The notes beneath the pieces are model-generated. The model was not told the origin of the DNA, ran no database searches, and saw only the letters and a list, made by a program, of their open reading frames with translations. This document shows, one piece after another, positions 24,869 to 33,667 of a stretch of 38,881 nt of DNA (within the stretch, counting starts at the first letter, position 1; each line of letters opens with the position of its first letter). The stretch is taken from positions 1 to 38,881 of the forward strand of contig JBCCHV010000063.1 in assembly GCA_039028635.1 (NCBI GenBank), in the 5' to 3' direction. The DNA comes from Acidobacteriota bacterium (GTDB taxonomy: Bacteria; Acidobacteriota; Thermoanaerobaculia; Multivoradales; JBCCEF01). The translations under genes were made by a program, and so were the position numbers.

Positions 24869-26656
24869 ATGAGCTGGACCGACCGCCTGCCGGAGCTGCC
24901 CGACCAGCCGGGCATTTACATCTTTCGTGCCGCCGACGGCGCGGCCCTCTACGTCGGCAAGGCGAAGTCTCTGCGCAAGCGGGTGGCGAACTATCAGCGC
25001 CCCAACGAGGCGCGGCTCATCGCCATGACCCGAGAGGCCGTCGACCTCGACTACGTGGTCACCGATTCGGAGTCCGAGGCGCTGCTGATCGAGAACAACT
25101 GGATCAAGGAGCATCGGCCGCGCTTCAACGTCCTGCTGCGCGACGACAAGACCTACCCGTACCTCAAGCTGACGCTGGCGGACGACTACCCCCGCATCGC
25201 CTTCACCCGCAAGATTCGCAAGGATGGCGCCGAGTACTTCGGCCCCTTCCTGCCGGGAGGTTTGGCGCGCAAGGCGATCAAGCTGGTGCAGAAGCTCTTC
25301 CAGGTGCGGGTTTGCCGCATCGAGATCGATGGCGGCCTGGCTCGGCCCTGCCTCTACCACCCGATGCACCGTTGCCTCGGGCCATGCGTCGACGGCCTCA
25401 CCACGGACGAGGCTTACGGCGAGGCGGTGGAGCAGGCGCGCCTCTTTCTCGCCGGTCGCAACGAAGACCTGATGAAACGCATGCGGCGGGAGATGTGGCA
25501 GGCCTCGGAGGATCTCGACTTCGAGGCCGCGGCTCGCCTGCGCGACTCCCTGGCCGAGATCGAAGCCATCGGCCAGCGCCGCAAGCTGTCCTCGGTGGCG
25601 GGTGAGGATGTCGACGTCTACGGCTTCTACCGCGCCGGCAACAATGCCTCGCTGGTCAGCCTGGTGATGCGCGGCGGCCAGGTCCTCGATCGTCGTGAGC
25701 TGTTCTGGGAGGGGGTCGGGGAGCTGGCGGCGGAGCGCCTTCTCGACGAGGTGCTGCCGCAGATCTACGATCGCACCACCTTCATTCCCAAGGAGATTCA
25801 CCTGCCGGTGCCGATCGACGGCGAGGACGCCCTGACCGCTTGGCTCAGCGAGCGCAAGGGGGCGCGGGTCTACCTGCGCATGCCGGCCCGCGGGCCCAAG
25901 GCCGAGCGCGTCGCCCTCGCCATGCGCAATGCCCGCCTGGCCCACCAGCGGCGCTTCCGCGAGGGGGGCCGCGATGCCGGGGCGGAGCGGCTGCGGGAAA
26001 TCCTCGAGCTCGCCGACACACCGCGACGCATCGAGGGCTTCGACATCTCCCATTTCCAGGGCGGGGAGACGGTGGCCTCTCTGGTGGTGTGGGAAGAAGG
26101 GCGAATCCTGAAGAAGGATTACCGCTCCTTCAACATCCGCGGCGATGTCGGTAACGACGATTACCTGTCGATGCACCAGGCGGTGAGCCGGCGCTATCGG
26201 CGGCGTCTCGAAGAGGTCGGGGAGATGCCCGATCTGGTGCTGATCGACGGCGGTCGGGGTCAGCTCAATGCCGCCCTCGAAGCGCTGGCGGAGCTCGGCG
26301 TCGAGGAGACGCCGGTGGCCTCTTTGGCGAAACGGGACGAGGAGGTGTTCCTGCCGGGGAGGCCGGAGCCGCTGCGATTGCCGCGCTCCGATGTCGGCCT
26401 CAAGCTGCTGCAGCAGGTGCGCGACGAAGCCCATCGCTTCGCCCTCCATCGTCATCGCCGTCGGCGCTCCAAGCGCACCCTGACGAGCCAGCTCGAGGCC
26501 ATCCCCGGGGTCGGTCCGCGTCGCCGCCGCGCATTGCTCGAGACCTTCGGTTCCCTGGCCGGGGTGCGCGAGGCCTCGCGGGAAGATCTCCAGGGGCTCC
26601 TCGGACCCAACCTCGGCGATCAGGTGCATGCCGCGGTTCATCAGTCGGAGGACTGA
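24869..26656 (+). CDS. uvrC: Excinuclease ABC subunit C
   Basis: A 595-residue protein. An N-terminal GIY-YIG nuclease (PGIYIFRAADGAALYVGKAKSLRKRV, about 13-38), a Cys-containing segment (CLYHPMHRCLGPC), a UVR motif (LDFEAAARLRDSL, about 218-230), the RNase H-like nuclease (GFDISHFQGGETVASLVVW and LVLIDGGRGQ) and a C-terminal helix-hairpin-helix pair (IPGVGPRRRRALLETFGSLAGV). It makes the 3' and 5' incisions after UvrB loading. CGGGAG is 5 bases before ATG 24869; an in-frame GTG at 24863 is the alternative. Confidence 0.96.
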   Translation: MSWTDRLPELPDQPGIYIFRAADGAALYVGKAKSLRKRVANYQRPNEARLIAMTREAVDLDYVVTDSESEALLIENNWIKEHRPRFNVLLRDDKTYPYLKLTLADDYPRIAFTRKIRKDGAEYFGPFLPGGLARKAIKLVQKLFQVRVCRIEIDGGLARPCLYHPMHRCLGPCVDGLTTDEAYGEAVEQARLFLAGRNEDLMKRMRREMWQASEDLDFEAAARLRDSLAEIEAIGQRRKLSSVAGEDVDVYGFYRAGNNASLVSLVMRGGQVLDRRELFWEGVGELAAERLLDEVLPQIYDRTTFIPKEIHLPVPIDGEDALTAWLSERKGARVYLRMPARGPKAERVALAMRNARLAHQRRFREGGRDAGAERLREILELADTPRRIEGFDISHFQGGETVASLVVWEEGRILKKDYRSFNIRGDVGNDDYLSMHQAVSRRYRRRLEEVGEMPDLVLIDGGRGQLNAALEALAELGVEETPVASLAKRDEEVFLPGRPEPLRLPRSDVGLKLLQQVRDEAHRFALHRHRRRRSKRTLTSQLEAIPGVGPRRRRALLETFGSLAGVREASREDLQGLLGPNLGDQVHAAVHQSED

Positions 26657-26717
26657 ACCGACCTATTTACCGGCTCTCTACTGTAAGAACGCCGGACCGG
26701 CGGGGCGGCCCTCGGGA

Positions 26718-26735
26718 CCGCCGTGCGGACGGCGG
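26718..26735. terminator. Hairpin after uvrC
   Basis: CCGCCGT-GCGG-ACGGCGG forms a perfect 7-bp stem in the 174-base gap. Only ATTT follows, so termination is uncertain. A TAAACT hexamer at 26747-26752 could be a -10 for the next gene. Confidence 0.35.
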
Positions 26736-26830
26736 CGGATTTGCGGTAAACTGCTCGAAATTCAATGCCTAGCTCGCGACCTCCTCACCAAGAGATGTGG
26801 TGAAAAGGTCGGGCGGACGACGGTTCCATC

Positions 26831-28354
26831 ATGAAATTCGAACATCCGACTCAGGTAGCGGTTCCGATCATCGATGCCGTCCGCCTCGTCTTTCAGGAAG
26901 GCAAGAGCGGTCTCATCGAAGTGGCTCCGGACCCCTCGTCCGGACCCTCCGACCAAAATCTACCGAAGCGTCGCCTGTTCTTCGTCGATGGCGAGCTTCA
27001 CTTGCCGAGCCTCAACGCCCTGGCCCGCAAGCTGGCGCCCCATTTGCCGCTGGTCGACGGTGCCGAGGCCGAAGCGGCGCGCTCCGAAGTGACGTCGGTG
27101 ATGGAGCGGGTCGCCAAGCTGCTGGCGAGCTGGGAGGGATCCGACTACAGCTTCTTCGAGGGCAATCACTTGCTGCCGCCGGATCTGGTCGGCCCCTTTC
27201 CGACCGCCTTCTTGCTGATGGAATGGTCGGTTCTGGGCAAGGAGTTCGGCGAGCTGGTCAGCGAGCTCGGCGGCGGCAGCGCGCGCCTCAAGACTTCCGA
27301 GAAAGAGATTCCGCCGGGCCTGTCGCCTATCCTCGATCCAGTCGATCGCGCCTTGATCGAGCGCCTGGTCAACCCGATGGAGCTCAACGAGCTGGTGGCA
27401 GATGCCGAGGATCGCTCCCACGCGGTGCGGCGCCTCGCTGGCCTGCGCGCCATCGGCCTGATCCGCAGCGAAGTCCAGACGAGCGTCGCCCACGGTACCG
27501 TTCCGGTTCCGGTGGAGGTGCTGAATCGCCTGTCGGAACGGGTGGGCAAGGACCTCGAGGAGCGTCCCCTGCAGCTCGATCCCAGCGAGCATCGGGCGCG
27601 CATTCGGGACTTGTTGGCCGATTCCGGGGGCATGACCCACTACGAGCTCTTCGGTCTCGATCAGGATGCCGACGACGGCGAGATCCACGACGCCTACGAT
27701 CGGCTGGCCCGGCTGGTGCACGTGCGCCATGCCGAGACCATCGACCTCGCCGGCCGCGAGCAGGCCTTCTGGCTGCTCTTCGAGCGCGCTACCGATGCTT
27801 ACCTGACCCTCAGCGATCCCAACCGCAGGAGCCGCTACAACCTGCGCATCGGGGCGTCCCTCGATCCGCGCCCGACCCGTCACGTGCGCGACGGTGAATC
27901 GCAGGAGCTGGCCTCCAACTATTACCGCCAGGGCAAGGCGTATCTCGCCGAAGAGGACTTCCACTTCGCCGTCGAGCTGTTGCAGCAGGCGGTCCAGGCG
28001 GACCCCAAGCCGAAGTACTACCTGACCCTGGCCGAGGCGCAGGAAAAGAACCCCAATTGGTTGCGGCGGGCGGCGGAGAGCTACCGCACCGCGATCGAGC
28101 TCGGGGCGAACGAGGCCGACACTTGGAACGCCCTCGGCCGGGTGCACGAGAAGATGGGCCAGTTTGAGCAGGCGAGACTGCAGTTTCGCGCCGCCCTCAA
28201 GCGGATGCCGGGCGATCCCGAGGCCGAGGCCGGCCTGGCGCGCATCGCTGCGCTGCGTCCCGATGGCGAGGCGCCGACGCCCGAGGGAGGCGCCAAGGGC
28301 AAGGGCCTGCGAGGGCTCTTCGGGCGCCTGCGCCGCAAGAGCTCGGAGCGCTGA
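26831..28354 (+). CDS. DUF4388/PATAN-like, degenerate J-domain and TPR protein
   Basis: A 507-residue cytosolic protein. Residues 1-150 look like a DUF4388 (PATAN-type) domain: a Gly-bearing sheet (GKSGLIEVAP), KRRLFFVDGELHLP and a helical part. Residues about 175-225 are winged-helix-like (LVNPMELNELVADAEDRSHAVRRLAGLRAIGLI). A J-like domain follows (HYELFGLDQDADDGEIHDAYDRLARLVH at about 270-297, ending LTLSDPNRRSRYN), but the loop after helix II has HVRH where HPD is required for Hsp70 stimulation. Residues 355-480 hold TPR units. DUF4388-TPR proteins occur with bacterial signalling and polarity genes; the function here is unknown. No Shine-Dalgarno is evident. Confidence 0.7.
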   Translation: MKFEHPTQVAVPIIDAVRLVFQEGKSGLIEVAPDPSSGPSDQNLPKRRLFFVDGELHLPSLNALARKLAPHLPLVDGAEAEAARSEVTSVMERVAKLLASWEGSDYSFFEGNHLLPPDLVGPFPTAFLLMEWSVLGKEFGELVSELGGGSARLKTSEKEIPPGLSPILDPVDRALIERLVNPMELNELVADAEDRSHAVRRLAGLRAIGLIRSEVQTSVAHGTVPVPVEVLNRLSERVGKDLEERPLQLDPSEHRARIRDLLADSGGMTHYELFGLDQDADDGEIHDAYDRLARLVHVRHAETIDLAGREQAFWLLFERATDAYLTLSDPNRRSRYNLRIGASLDPRPTRHVRDGESQELASNYYRQGKAYLAEEDFHFAVELLQQAVQADPKPKYYLTLAEAQEKNPNWLRRAAESYRTAIELGANEADTWNALGRVHEKMGQFEQARLQFRAALKRMPGDPEAEAGLARIAALRPDGEAPTPEGGAKGKGLRGLFGRLRRKSSER

Positions 28355-28369
28355 GGAAGCCCGACCGAC

Positions 28370-28378
28370 TGATAGAAT
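28370..28378 (+). promoter_or_regulatory. Extended -10 promoter of rnpB
   Basis: TGA-TAGAAT fits the TGn-TATAAT extended -10 form, and the hexamer ends 6 bases before the first base of the RNase P RNA closing stem. Confidence 0.65.
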
Positions 28379-28384
28379 CGTCGC

Positions 28385-28779
<395 letters not shown>

Positions 28780-28805
28780 CCGACACCGTAAGGCGATCAA
28801 ATCCC

Positions 28806-29720
28806 ATGCCCCCCCGAGCTGTCAGCGCCCGCTTGCCCCCTGCCGTGCTGCCCGGAGCTCGGGTCGGCGTGGCGGCCCTCTCCGGGCCGGCCGAGGCCGA
28901 GCGCATCGATCGCGGCCTGGCGGCGCTGCGACGGCTCGGCTTCGAGCCGATATTGGCCGACAATCTCTACCGTCGCGAGGGACTCTTCGCCGGCGGTGAC
29001 GACGAACGCCTGGACGCCTTTCATCGCTTGGCGGCCCGTCCGGATCTGGCGGCGATCTTCTTCATCCGCGGCGGCTATGGCGTGATGCGCCTGCTCGATC
29101 GCCTCGATTGGGAGCTTCTCGGCCGCCACCCCCGCGCCTACATCGGCTACTCCGACCTCTCGCCGTTTCTATTGTCGGTGGTCGAGCGCCTCGGCTGGGT
29201 GACCTTCCACGGCCCGATGGTGGCGGCGGATCTGGCCCGCGGCCTGTCGCCGACGGAGGAGGCCTCGCTCCTGGATGCCCTTGCGGGGCGCTATCCCCAG
29301 ACCCTCGAGCTTGCCGTCGGCGGTTCCGGGGCGATCGCCGAGGGGCCGTTGCTGGGGGGCTGCCTGTCGATGCTGACCGCCTTGTTGGGCACCGATTATT
29401 TCCCGTCCTTGGACGGCAGCATCTTGTTTTGGGAAGAGATCGACGAGCCTCTCTATCGCCTCGACCGAATGTTGACCCACCTGCGCCTCTCCGGTAGGGT
29501 GGAATGTCTCAGCGCCATGATCGTGGGGCATGTCACCTGCCGGAGCGAATCCGCCGCGGCGCGCTGGAGTTCTCGCCTCGAAGGCGCGCTGGCGGAGTAT
29601 CCATGGCCGATTGCTTGGGGTCTCGAATGTGGGCACGTCGCCCCGAATCGGACTCTTCCTTTGGGATTGATGGCGCGTCTGGAGGGGACGGCGGGCCGGT
29701 TGCTGTTGGGTGAGGTTTGA
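28806..29720 (+). CDS. ldcA: Muramoyltetrapeptide (L,D-) carboxypeptidase, peptidase family S66
   Basis: A 304-residue S66 protein. Motifs are VAALSGPAEAERID near the N-terminus, FFIRGGYGVMRLLDRLDW, YIGYSDLSPFL with the catalytic Ser (about residue 116), TFHGPMVA, LFWEEIDEPLYRLDRML with the catalytic Glu, and CGHVAPNRTLPLG with the catalytic His. It trims the terminal D-Ala from recycled muropeptides, complementing the NagZ-type enzyme at 4711. ATG 28806 was chosen because the in-frame ATG at 28719 lies inside rnpB. No signal peptide is seen, consistent with a cytosolic enzyme. Confidence 0.93.
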   Translation: MPPRAVSARLPPAVLPGARVGVAALSGPAEAERIDRGLAALRRLGFEPILADNLYRREGLFAGGDDERLDAFHRLAARPDLAAIFFIRGGYGVMRLLDRLDWELLGRHPRAYIGYSDLSPFLLSVVERLGWVTFHGPMVAADLARGLSPTEEASLLDALAGRYPQTLELAVGGSGAIAEGPLLGGCLSMLTALLGTDYFPSLDGSILFWEEIDEPLYRLDRMLTHLRLSGRVECLSAMIVGHVTCRSESAAARWSSRLEGALAEYPWPIAWGLECGHVAPNRTLPLGLMARLEGTAGRLLLGEV

Positions 29721-29725
29721 TTGCA

Positions 29726-30511
29726 ATGACCAAGGCGAAGTTCAAGACCACGAGCGCCAAGTCGGCGCCGGCTCACTACACCGCAGAATTTGCGTCCGAT
29801 TCGTTCATCTTCACGGAAGGTGAGCTCGGAACGCACATGTACATAATTCAGGACGGCAAAGTCGAAATCATGCAGCGGGTGGCGGGCGAAGATCGCCGCG
29901 TCGCGGTGCTCGAGAAGGGCGACTTCTTCGGCGAGATGGCGGTCCTGGAGGATTTGCCGCGCAACGCTTCGGCTCGCACCCTGAGCGACACGCGGCTGCT
30001 GCAGATCGACAGCTCGACCTTCGATCAAATGTTGAAGGACAACCCCGAGATCGGGGTTCGCATGATGCGCAAGCTGTCGCGCCGCCTGCGCGAGACGGAC
30101 ACTCTGTTGCGCGAGTACCTCGGTACCTCGGAGTCGAGCCCGATCCCGGAGATGCCGAGCCCAGAGGCCGGGCCGGCGGCGGTTTCCAAGCACGAAGTGC
30201 TGCGCCATGCCGAGTCGGGCATGGAGTTCCCCTTGGCGGCCGGGGCCGAGACCATGATCGGACGCAAGGATCCGGTCACCGGAATCTTCCCGGACGTCGA
30301 TCTGGCGCCGATCGATACCCAGCGCTCGATCAGCCGGCGCCACGCCAAGATCTACCGCCGCAACGACAAGCTCTATCTGTCGGAAGAGATCGGCACCATG
30401 AACGGCACCTTCGTCAACCAGACCCGCTTGGTGAAGGGCGTTCCGGCCGAGATCAAGGCCGGCGACGAGGTGCGCTGCGGGGTGATCAATCTCCAGCTCG
30501 AAGTCGGCTGA
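29726..30511 (+). CDS. Cyclic-nucleotide-binding domain plus FHA domain protein
   Basis: A 261-residue protein. Residues about 15-125 form a cNMP-binding (CRP-type) beta-roll: IFTEGELGTHMYIIQDGKVEI, then the phosphate-binding cassette region GDFFGEMAVLEDLPRNASART with the FGEMAVLE...RxA pattern. There is no CRP helix-turn-helix. After a Pro/Ser linker, residues about 165-260 form a FHA domain with GRKDPVTG, SISRRHAKI (the S-x-x-H core) and NGTFVN. It would couple a nucleotide or allosteric signal to phosphothreonine binding. ATG 29726 was preferred to TTG 29717, which overlaps the ldcA stop; GGTGAGG lies upstream. Confidence 0.85.
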   Translation: MTKAKFKTTSAKSAPAHYTAEFASDSFIFTEGELGTHMYIIQDGKVEIMQRVAGEDRRVAVLEKGDFFGEMAVLEDLPRNASARTLSDTRLLQIDSSTFDQMLKDNPEIGVRMMRKLSRRLRETDTLLREYLGTSESSPIPEMPSPEAGPAAVSKHEVLRHAESGMEFPLAAGAETMIGRKDPVTGIFPDVDLAPIDTQRSISRRHAKIYRRNDKLYLSEEIGTMNGTFVNQTRLVKGVPAEIKAGDEVRCGVINLQLEVG

Positions 30512-30584
30512 GGCAGACGCCGCAACAGAATCCGGCCGCTCCCGGGGGGGCGCGAGGCTCGAAGACCTGCCGGGTGTCGGGCCG

Positions 30585-32477
30585 GTGCGGGCGGCGGCCC
30601 TCCGCCAACTCGGCGTGCGGCGACCGCACGACCTCCTCCTCTGGTTGCCGCACCGCTACGACGACCACAGCACCCGATGTGCCGTCGCCGACCTGGAAAG
30701 CGGGCGGGCGGCCACCGTCGAAGGCTCCTTCGAAGGTCTCAAGACCATCCGCCTGCGGGGACGCCGGACGATGGTTCGGGGCCGCCTGGTGGACAGCTCC
30801 GGAGAGCTGGCGGTGGTTTGGTTCAACCGCCCCTACCTGGCTCGCCAAGTCGACCCGGAACGCCGCTATCGGCTGCATGGTGAAGTGCGCCGGAAGGGGC
30901 GTCAGCTCGAGCTGCTCAATCCCTCCGTCATCGCGGCGGCCGATGCACCGGAGGGCATCGTGGCCACTTATGGCCGCCATGGCGACATCGCCCCGGCGGT
31001 GCTGGCGGGGTGGGTCGAAGTCCTGCTGGACGGCAGCTTGCCGGCCGATGACCTGCCGGCCGAGGTCAGCCTGCGGCACGCACTCGTCGACCTTCCCTCG
31101 GCTCTGCGCGAGCTGCACCGCCCGAGCGGCCGGTTTTCCGTCGGCGAGCTCAACCAGCGGGCCACCAACGCTCACCAGCGGGTGGTCTACGAACGCCTTT
31201 GGCGCCAGCAGCGGGAGCTGCGCCAGCGCCGCCGGAGTCGGCGCCAGCAGGCCGTGGCGCTGCCGGTGCAGCCGCCGGTGAGCAGCGAGCTCACCTCGCT
31301 GCCCGCCTTCGAGCTGACCACCGCCCAGGCCCTCGCCCTCGACGAGATCCTCGCCGATCTCGGCCGGCCCTGGCCGATGCATCGCCTGCTGCAGGGCGAA
31401 GTCGGAAGCGGCAAGACGGTGGTGGCGCTGCTCGCCCTCGAGGCGGTGGCCCGGAGTGGCGCCCAAGCAGCTTTGATGGCGCCGACGGAGCTGCTCGCGG
31501 AACAGCACTGGCAAGCCTGCGACCAACTTCTCGGCGGTCGCCGCCGGGTCGGCCTCCTCACGTCCAGCAGCGCGCAGCCGGAGCGCCTGCGGCGCGACTT
31601 GGCGGAGGGCGATCTCGACCTGGTCATCGGGACCCACAGCTTGATCCAGGAATCGACCGCCTTCGCCCGCCTGGCTCTGGTGGTGATCGACGAGGAGCAT
31701 CGCTTCGGCGTCGAACAACGGCGGGCCTTTCCCGATGCTGTCCACCGGCTGGCGATGACGGCGACGCCGATTCCCCGCTCCCTGGCCCTCGGCCTGTGGG
31801 GTGACCTCGAGCTTTCCCTGCTCGACGAGCTGCCGGCCGGCCGACGCCCGGTGACGACGGCGGTGGGCTCGGGCAGCGATCGCGCGCGCTTCTACCGCCA
31901 TCTGCGGCAGCGCCTGGAGGCCGGCGAGCAGGGCTTCGTGGTGTTGCCGCGGGTCGATGGGCGTGGTGCCGCCGCCATCGCGCGCGAGGGCGCCGAGATC
32001 GCCGCCCAGTTCGAGGCCTTCGGAGTTTCCGTGGTTCACGGACGGCTGGCTGCGGACGAGCGCCGCCGGCGGACCCGCGCCTTCGTCGGCGGCGAGCGGC
32101 GGTTGCTGGTGGCGACCACCGTCATCGAGGTCGGCCTCGATGTACCGCGGGCGACGGTGATGATCATCGAGGACGCCGAGCGCTACGGCCTGGCGCAGCT
32201 GCATCAATTGCGCGGCCGGGTCGGCCGCGGCGTGGGAGCGTCGTGGTGCTTCGCCCTCGCCGGCGCCGCGACGACACAGCCGGCGGCGAACCGCTTGGCC
32301 GAGTTCGCCGAATGTCGTGACGGCTTCGAGCTGTCGCGCCGGGACCTCGCCCGACGCGGTCCGGGAGAGCTCCTCGGCGACCGCCAAGCCGGGCTCCAGG
32401 ACCTGCCGTGGGAGCTGGTCGAGGAGTGGCTGCCGAAGGTGCATCGGGACCTCGCGGCATGGGAGGAGGGAGGGTGA
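30585..32477 (+). CDS. recG: ATP-dependent DNA helicase RecG
   Basis: RecG helicase of at least 630 residues. It has a wedge/OB domain (HRYDDHSTRCAVADLESGRAATVEG), Walker A GEVGSGKT at about residue 270, the DEEH box (VVIDEEHRFGVEQRRAFP), MTATPIPRSLAL, HGRLAADERRRR, ATTVIEVGLDVP and the QLRGRVGRG motif. It remodels stalled forks and Holliday junctions. The first canonical start in frame is GTG 30585, but the frame upstream encodes LEDLPGVGP, the beginning of the usual RecG helix-hairpin-helix segment, so translation probably begins earlier (CTG 30567 with GAGG upstream is one option). It overlaps the next gene's GTG start. Confidence 0.93.
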   Translation: MRAAALRQLGVRRPHDLLLWLPHRYDDHSTRCAVADLESGRAATVEGSFEGLKTIRLRGRRTMVRGRLVDSSGELAVVWFNRPYLARQVDPERRYRLHGEVRRKGRQLELLNPSVIAAADAPEGIVATYGRHGDIAPAVLAGWVEVLLDGSLPADDLPAEVSLRHALVDLPSALRELHRPSGRFSVGELNQRATNAHQRVVYERLWRQQRELRQRRRSRRQQAVALPVQPPVSSELTSLPAFELTTAQALALDEILADLGRPWPMHRLLQGEVGSGKTVVALLALEAVARSGAQAALMAPTELLAEQHWQACDQLLGGRRRVGLLTSSSAQPERLRRDLAEGDLDLVIGTHSLIQESTAFARLALVVIDEEHRFGVEQRRAFPDAVHRLAMTATPIPRSLALGLWGDLELSLLDELPAGRRPVTTAVGSGSDRARFYRHLRQRLEAGEQGFVVLPRVDGRGAAAIAREGAEIAAQFEAFGVSVVHGRLAADERRRRTRAFVGGERRLLVATTVIEVGLDVPRATVMIIEDAERYGLAQLHQLRGRVGRGVGASWCFALAGAATTQPAANRLAEFAECRDGFELSRRDLARRGPGELLGDRQAGLQDLPWELVEEWLPKVHRDLAAWEEGG

Positions 32478-33640
32478 GCGCCGAACGCGTTCTGCTGATC
32501 GCCAATACCCTTCCGCCGCAGGATGTCTCCGGCGTCGGGGAGCAGGTCTTGCAGCTGGCGGCGGCCCTGCGCCAGCTCGGTCACGAGGTCGAGATCCTGG
32601 GGCGCCCGCGGGCGAGCCCGAAGGTGTTGTTCCCGTGGTCCGTCGTACCCGCGACCTGGAGGGTCCTGGGAAGATTCCGGCCAACGGTGGTGCAGGTGCA
32701 CGAATCGGACGGAGCGCTGGCCGTGCTGGCGGTGCGTCTGTTTCGCCGCCTGCGCCGGCGACGGATCACCCTACTGGCCCTGCAGCAGGTCTCCTACGTC
32801 CGGGAGCGGCAGGCGGTCCGTCCGCTGGTGGATCGCTCCGCCGGGGATCGACCTCTGGGCTATCCCGGAGCCGTCGAGCGTCGTTTTCGCTGGCTCAAAG
32901 CGCCGATCCAGATTCTCTTCGGTCGCTGGACGGCGCGCTCGGCGGACGTCGTGCTGGCGCCCAGCGAGGTCACCGCCGAGGAGCTGCGCCAGGACTACGG
33001 CGTCGAGCGGGTGTCGGTGGTCCCCAACGTCACCGGCGGCCTGCCGGTGGCGAGCGAGGAGCCCTCCGGCTCTGACCGTCGGGACGACGCCGGGGAGCTG
33101 CTCTTCGTTGGCCGCCTGCGGCTGCGCAAAGGCGTCGAAGTCTTGCTCGAAGCCCTCGCCCGATTGCGCGATGAAGGCCTCGAAGGCCGCCTTCTGGTGG
33201 CCGGTGACGGTGAGCACCGGGGGGCCCTCGAAGCCTGCCGGGAGCGCCTCGGGCTGGAGGGCGTCGAGTTTCTGGGCCGGCGTTCGGCGGCCCAGGTGCG
33301 CGGTCTGCTGGAGCGGGCGCAGGCATTGGTCGTGCCCTCCATTTACGAGGGCATGCCGCTGGTGATCCTGGAGGCGATGGAGGCCTCCCTGCCGGTGGTG
33401 GCGAGCCGGGTTTCGGGAATCCCCGAGGTGGTGGTCGATGGCGAAACCGGCTGGGTGGTGCCGGCGGAAGATTCGGCGGCCCTGGCGACGGCCCTGCGCG
33501 AAGTGCTCGCCGACTTCGCCGAGGGCGTCCGGCGCGGCACCGCCGGCCGGCGCCGTCTCGAGGCTCTCTACCGGCCTCACCACGCAGCGCAGATCTGGCT
33601 CGCCGCCGTCGCCCGCTGGCGTCGCCGGCACGAAGGCTGA
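32474..33640 (+). CDS. GT4-family glycosyltransferase (GT-B fold)
   Basis: A 388-residue protein. The N-terminal Rossmann part begins MSAERVLLIANTLPPQDVSGVGEQV, with the acceptor-side loop GVGEQ. The C-terminal part has LLFVGRLRLRKGVEVLLEAL (about residue 210), VEFLGRRSAAQVRGLL and PSIYEGMPLVILEAM (about 291-305), which contains the E-x7-E signature. Family members transfer sugars from nucleotide donors in surface-glycan synthesis; donor and acceptor are unknown. GTG 32474 overlaps the recG TGA, with a long purine-rich GGGAGGAGGGAGG ribosome-binding tract inside the recG end. Confidence 0.88.
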   Translation: MSAERVLLIANTLPPQDVSGVGEQVLQLAAALRQLGHEVEILGRPRASPKVLFPWSVVPATWRVLGRFRPTVVQVHESDGALAVLAVRLFRRLRRRRITLLALQQVSYVRERQAVRPLVDRSAGDRPLGYPGAVERRFRWLKAPIQILFGRWTARSADVVLAPSEVTAEELRQDYGVERVSVVPNVTGGLPVASEEPSGSDRRDDAGELLFVGRLRLRKGVEVLLEALARLRDEGLEGRLLVAGDGEHRGALEACRERLGLEGVEFLGRRSAAQVRGLLERAQALVVPSIYEGMPLVILEAMEASLPVVASRVSGIPEVVVDGETGWVVPAEDSAALATALREVLADFAEGVRRGTAGRRRLEALYRPHHAAQIWLAAVARWRRRHEG

Positions 33641-33651
33641 CGGCAACCGCC

Positions 33652-33660
33652 TGCTACTAT
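33652..33660 (+). promoter_or_regulatory. Extended -10 for the 33668 membrane protein gene, predicted leaderless
   Basis: TGC-TACTAT fits the TGn extended -10 form and ends 7 bases before the ATG at 33668. No Shine-Dalgarno lies between. Confidence 0.55.
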
Positions 33661-33667
33661 CCGCGCG

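Noticed and set aside
29717-29725. TTG start for the cNMP-FHA protein
   Set aside because: The ATG nine bases later has better spacing to GGTGAGG, and the extra residues are not part of the domain.
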